DNA of 8,757 bases from JBDNIO01 sp041688215 (lineage in GTDB: Bacteria; Pseudomonadota; Gammaproteobacteria; Nevskiales; Salinisphaeraceae). Below the pieces are notes generated by a model. That model saw only the letters and a program-made list of their open reading frames with translations. It searched no databases and was not told the DNA's origin. The translations under genes and the position numbers were made by a program. The stretch covers positions 1-8,757 of the forward strand of contig JBDNIO010000188.1 of the NCBI GenBank assembly GCA_041688215.1. The letters are read 5' to 3'. Each line of letters opens with the position of its first letter. Position 1 is the stretch's first letter. Of the stretch, positions 5,901 through 8,757 are shown piece by piece.

Positions 5901-7385
5901 ATGACAAATACATTATTGCTATCGCGCTGGGTGGGCATCGTGATCGGGTTACTGTTAACGCCCAGCCTGTGCCTGGCGACCAACGGCTATTTCGCTCATG
6001 GCTATAGCGCGAAACAACGGGGCATGGCTGGGGCTGGCACAGCATTGGGGGCAGATGCCTTTGTTGGAGCCATCAACCCGGCCCTGCTGGTCGATGTCGG
6101 CGACCGCCTCGACGTTAATCTAAGCCTGTTTACGCCGATCCGGGATTTCAGTGCCAACGAACCCAATATTCCACCGGTTACCGGCGCCGGCCTATTGCAG
6201 GTTGATCCAATTAACCGGAAACGCAGCACCAGAAACTTGTTCCCGATTCCCGGCATCGCAGCAAGCTGGCGCATCAACGACCAAGCCGCATGGGGCGTTA
6301 TGCTATACGGCCACGGCGGGCTAAGCACCTCGTATAACGAGCCTACTGCCACCTTCGCCAATGGCGACTCCGCGGGCGCGCTGGGTTTTAGCGAAACCTG
6401 CGAAGGCACCTTCGGCGGCGGAGACAATGTCGGCGCGCAAGGCGGATTCGCGCTTTGCGGCCAGGGTGATGATCATGCATCCGTGGACCTAATCCAGGCC
6501 TTCATCGTCCCCTCTATTGCCTACCGGTTGTCATGGTTAAGCCTGGGCATCTCGCCCATATTTGCGGTGCAGCGTTTCAAGGCCACTGGGCTATCTGCCT
6601 TTGCGCGCTTTTCAGAATCACCCGACCGTGTATCCGATAACGGCGCCGACCTGTCTTATGGCGTGGGCGGCCGAATCGGCTTTAATGCCAATGTTGCCCC
6701 CTGGCTTAATGTGGGCGGCTCCTATCAAACCCGCATCAATATGACCGAGTTTGATAAATACAAAGGCTTATTCACGGACCAGGGCGATTTTGATATTCCC
6801 TCCAATTTTAACGTCGGCGTGGCCTTGCTTCCGTTCTATCGGCATCATTTCCTGGTTGATTACCAGCGTATTAACTTTAACGAAGTGAAAGCCGTTGGTG
6901 ACCCACTCGACCCAAACGAATTCGTTAATGACTGCGCCCGTCCACGGCTGGGTTTTGGTACGGAACGCACGGCCGCCTGCCTGGGCGGCGACGATGGCCC
7001 AGGTTTCGGCTGGCAAGACGTTACCGTGTATAAATTCGGCTACGAATATGTGGGCGGCACATTCGATTTCCGCCTCGGGTATAGCAACAATACCCAGCCC
7101 ATTCGCCCGAACGAAGTGCTGTTTAATATTCTTGCACCGGCGGTGCCCGAACATCATTTCACCGCCGGTATGAGTTGGCGTTATAGCGAAACTCTGGGTT
7201 TTGATTTCGCGGTGTTGTACGTCCCAAGAAATACGATACGCGGCAAAAACCCCTTGAGTAATGTTGAGGGCGGCGCCGCGTCTCTGGTCACCGGCGGCGA
7301 CAACTTTGGCGTCGACCCCAACGACCAAGACATCGAATTACGCATGGAACAGTTCGAATTGACCTTTGGGATTAATTTTCTGTGA
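5901..7385 (+). CDS. FadL/OmpP1/TodX-family outer-membrane channel
   Basis: This 494-residue exported protein has a signal peptide (residues 1-26, Arg9 then a hydrophobic run, cleavage predicted after Cys-Leu-Ala). The mature N-terminus TNGYFAHGYSAKQRGMAGAGTALG...INPALL is the FadL/OmpP1 plug signature (G-x-x-x-A-G-A-G-x-A, then N-P-A). The rest alternates amphipathic beta-strands and loops and ends in Phe-Gly-Ile-Asn-Phe-Leu, a usual C-terminal OMP strand apart from Leu in last place. The family forms 14-stranded barrels that pass hydrophobic compounds; the substrate here cannot be read. In sulfur-oxidising bacteria such proteins have been suspected of handling hydrophobic sulfur compounds; that is inference. 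Four cysteines (167, 186, 345, 360) sit in two loop-like segments. The ATG at 5901 follows AAGGGAG closely. A TACAAT box at 5851-5856 is a possible -10, but no good -35 was found. Length is slightly above E. coli FadL (446). Confidence 0.88.
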   Translation: MTNTLLLSRWVGIVIGLLLTPSLCLATNGYFAHGYSAKQRGMAGAGTALGADAFVGAINPALLVDVGDRLDVNLSLFTPIRDFSANEPNIPPVTGAGLLQVDPINRKRSTRNLFPIPGIAASWRINDQAAWGVMLYGHGGLSTSYNEPTATFANGDSAGALGFSETCEGTFGGGDNVGAQGGFALCGQGDDHASVDLIQAFIVPSIAYRLSWLSLGISPIFAVQRFKATGLSAFARFSESPDRVSDNGADLSYGVGGRIGFNANVAPWLNVGGSYQTRINMTEFDKYKGLFTDQGDFDIPSNFNVGVALLPFYRHHFLVDYQRINFNEVKAVGDPLDPNEFVNDCARPRLGFGTERTAACLGGDDGPGFGWQDVTVYKFGYEYVGGTFDFRLGYSNNTQPIRPNEVLFNILAPAVPEHHFTAGMSWRYSETLGFDFAVLYVPRNTIRGKNPLSNVEGGAASLVTGGDNFGVDPNDQDIELRMEQFELTFGINFL

Positions 7386-7387
7386 GG

Positions 7388-7407
7388 AAAAAACGCCATT
7401 TAGCGTT
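7388..7407 (-). terminator. Weak terminator between the convergent genes
   Basis: On the minus strand AACGC-TAAATG-GCGTT is followed at once by further T residues (six T in a row, 7393-7388), which would serve the flavoprotein gene ending at 7442. The stem is only 5 bp (7392-7396 with 7403-7407), so the call is tentative. In the other direction, the AAACGC side gives no U-run after the stem, so it is a poor terminator for the fadL-type gene. Confidence 0.35.
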
Positions 7408-7441
7408 CCTAATCGGCGATGCAGAAACACCTTAAAAGGCG

Positions 7442-8557
7442 CTAATTCCGATACCCTTGCATAAATTTTTGATCGATAGTGTTCTTCAGCCACATGCTGC
7501 TGCGTCCGTGCCACCAAAAGGGTCCCCAAGTAGCAATAGCGGTGCCATCGCCCAGGTTTAAGATAGCCAGATAACGTTTTTGCGGCTGATACGCCTGCAA
7601 GGAAGCTCCCTGCAGGCACGCGCCCAGATTCTGGTATATATACTGGGCCTGGCGCACGCCAAACACCCCCAGCTTGGGCAGCTTAAGCCCGTCCATGCTG
7701 GCACAATCGCCGGCAGCGAAGACCCGCGGATCGGCGACCGATTGCAATGTCGGCGTAACCCGCAACCCTTCCTGCTTATGCACCGGCAAGCCGGTGTGAG
7801 TAACCAACGGATTGGCTTCCAAGCCAATCGCCAAAACGACGATATCCGCGGCGAGTCGCCGGCCATCCTCGGCCACCAATGTGTCCTTCTCGCGCCGGGC
7901 AATGCCTGTATTTAATTGAACATCCACCCCGCGCCCGGTCAGATTGCGCAATAGCTTGGTTGCGGCCCCCTTCGGCGCCTGTTTGATCAGCCGATCACTG
8001 TGCGTGACCAGGGTTATCGGCATATCCGCGTGGTGCTGCGCGCCTAGTGCCGCCAGGTTAGCCGCCACCTCGGAGCCAGTCGGCCCACCGCCTACCACGG
8101 CAACACGCGGCGCTTCACCGACCCGAAAACGGGTCTCCAGATGTTCGCGCAACCGCCACAAATTGCTAACCGGTTTCACTGACCACACGCTCGGGTCTTC
8201 CTGAATTCCGTCGATGGCCGCGGCATTCACCTGGCTACCGACATTCAGCGACAAATAGTCGTATTTAAGCGTGTCGCCGCTTGCCAAACTTAGGCGCTGG
8301 GATGAGGCGTCTATCGCAGTAACACGATCTGCAATAAATTCGCCGCCGTTAGCTTCAATTAGTGATTTGGGATCAAGCTGATCCTGCTCCGCGGTGTACA
8401 TGCCACCGAGCATGCCGGTGGCCAGACCGGAATACCAAAATGTGCCGGGGTCGATCAGCACCACCCGTGCGCCGCGTTCGACAAGATTTTTGGCGCGGGC
8501 GGCGACATACAGATGGGCATGCCCAGCGCCAACCAGAAAAATCACCGATGGACTCAT
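7442..8557 (-). CDS. FAD/NAD(P)-dependent oxidoreductase, NDH-2/SQR fold (TIGR03169-like)
   Basis: This 371-residue flavoprotein has two Rossmann motifs. The N-terminal FAD-binding VGAGHAHLYV (9-18), with a GAGHAH variant of G-x-G-x-x-G, is followed by the NAD(P)-type VAVVGGGPTGSEVAANL (152-168). A second FAD segment, VFAAGDCASMDG, lies near residue 280. GAGHAH and YSGLATGMLGG resemble the NDH-2-like family found in some bacteria fused to selenophosphate synthase (SelD). No SelD domain is attached here; the protein ends just after MQGYRN. Only two cysteines occur (Cys285 and one in NLGACLQG), so the redox Cys pair of sulfide:quinone oxidoreductase is missing. A role in electron transfer from NAD(P)H to a quinone or another acceptor is the likeliest guess. 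The ATG at 8557 puts the Rossmann strand at the usual place. An ATG at 8599 (AAGG about 10 nt upstream) would add 14 unconserved residues and cannot be excluded. The gene converges on the fadL-type gene. Confidence 0.82.
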   Translation of the reverse strand: MSPSVIFLVGAGHAHLYVAARAKNLVERGARVVLIDPGTFWYSGLATGMLGGMYTAEQDQLDPKSLIEANGGEFIADRVTAIDASSQRLSLASGDTLKYDYLSLNVGSQVNAAAIDGIQEDPSVWSVKPVSNLWRLREHLETRFRVGEAPRVAVVGGGPTGSEVAANLAALGAQHHADMPITLVTHSDRLIKQAPKGAATKLLRNLTGRGVDVQLNTGIARREKDTLVAEDGRRLAADIVVLAIGLEANPLVTHTGLPVHKQEGLRVTPTLQSVADPRVFAAGDCASMDGLKLPKLGVFGVRQAQYIYQNLGACLQGASLQAYQPQKRYLAILNLGDGTAIATWGPFWWHGRSSMWLKNTIDQKFMQGYRN

Positions 8558-8636
8558 GCCGGCCCGCCGCTTTGCAGCACAACTAGTGGAGTGCGTCATT
8601 CTGTTTAGACCTTATACAGCCAAGAAAAACGAAAAG

Positions 8637-8757
8637 TCGTCATTGCGAGCCCCTCAGTCCGCCTATCGGTCGGCCACGAACCGAAATGAACGTGGGCAGC
8701 TACAGAGCAAGGTGGAAATCGTCTTTGCGAGCGCCCGCAGGGCCCGCGGCCATCCAG
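8637..8757. repeat. Dispersed repeat copies at the right edge
   Basis: TCGTCATTGCGAGC (8637-8650) recurs with one change as TCGTCTTTGCGAGC (8719-8732). The second copy continues through GCCC-GCA-GGGC (8733-8743) and ends in CGGCCATCCAG at the window edge. This GTCATTGCGAGC...ATCCAG layout is that of a widespread short intergenic repeat, and it resembles the left-end repeat. The second copy may run past the window, so its true end is unknown. No gene is seen between the copies. Confidence 0.5.

Noticed and set aside
7442..8557. Sulfide:quinone oxidoreductase
   Set aside because: Only two cysteines are present and neither is placed as in the SQR catalytic disulfide, so the sulfur context alone is not enough.

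Overview
The window looks like chromosomal DNA of a gammaproteobacterium-like, facultatively aerobic or denitrifying bacterium with sulfur metabolism. This is inferred from gene content: a FixL/FixJ/FNR oxygen-sensing set, a persulfide-dioxygenase-type hydrolase, a FadL-type outer-membrane channel and a flavoprotein of the NDH-2/SQR fold. No rRNA, tRNA, CRISPR array or intact insertion sequence was found, so the taxonomic placement is only a guess.

Layout. Positions 1-90 hold a dispersed-repeat relic, followed by about 300 bp with no convincing gene. A minus-strand block then runs right to left: a heme-PAS (FixL-like) histidine kinase (4586-3045), a FixJ-like response regulator (3045-2434, stop/start overlap TGATG), an Fe-S FNR-type regulator (2330-1560), a perfect GC-rich hairpin with a T-rich tail that can terminate the operon (1371-1400), and a persulfide-dioxygenase-like metallo-hydrolase (1298-390). 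To the right lie a broken DUF4396 membrane-protein gene (+, about 4894-5410) and, tail to tail with it, a CsoR-family repressor gene (minus, 5715-5407). That gene diverges from a FadL/OmpP1 gene (+, 5901-7385). A flavin oxidoreductase gene (minus, 8557-7442) converges on fadL. The right edge holds copies of another short dispersed repeat.

How the genes may work together. The kinase keeps the proximal heme histidine and distal arginine of FixL, so it is probably a soluble oxygen sensor that phosphorylates the FixJ-like partner. In rhizobia FixJ switches on fixK, whose product lacks an Fe-S cluster. Here the third gene encodes a regulator with all four FNR cluster cysteines and the FNR DNA-recognition residues. 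The operon could therefore place two oxygen-sensing chemistries (heme, then [4Fe-4S]) in series. The neighbouring persulfide-dioxygenase-like gene needs O2 for catalysis and is a plausible but unproven target.

The most notable points are the FixLJ-FNR arrangement, a 9-bp inverted repeat presenting the Shine-Dalgarno of fnr in its loop, the CsoR-family protein with a cysteine pattern unlike CsoR, RcnR or CstR, and the DUF4396 gene with an internal TAG and a probable 5' frameshift. Nothing here is an obviously new multi-gene system.
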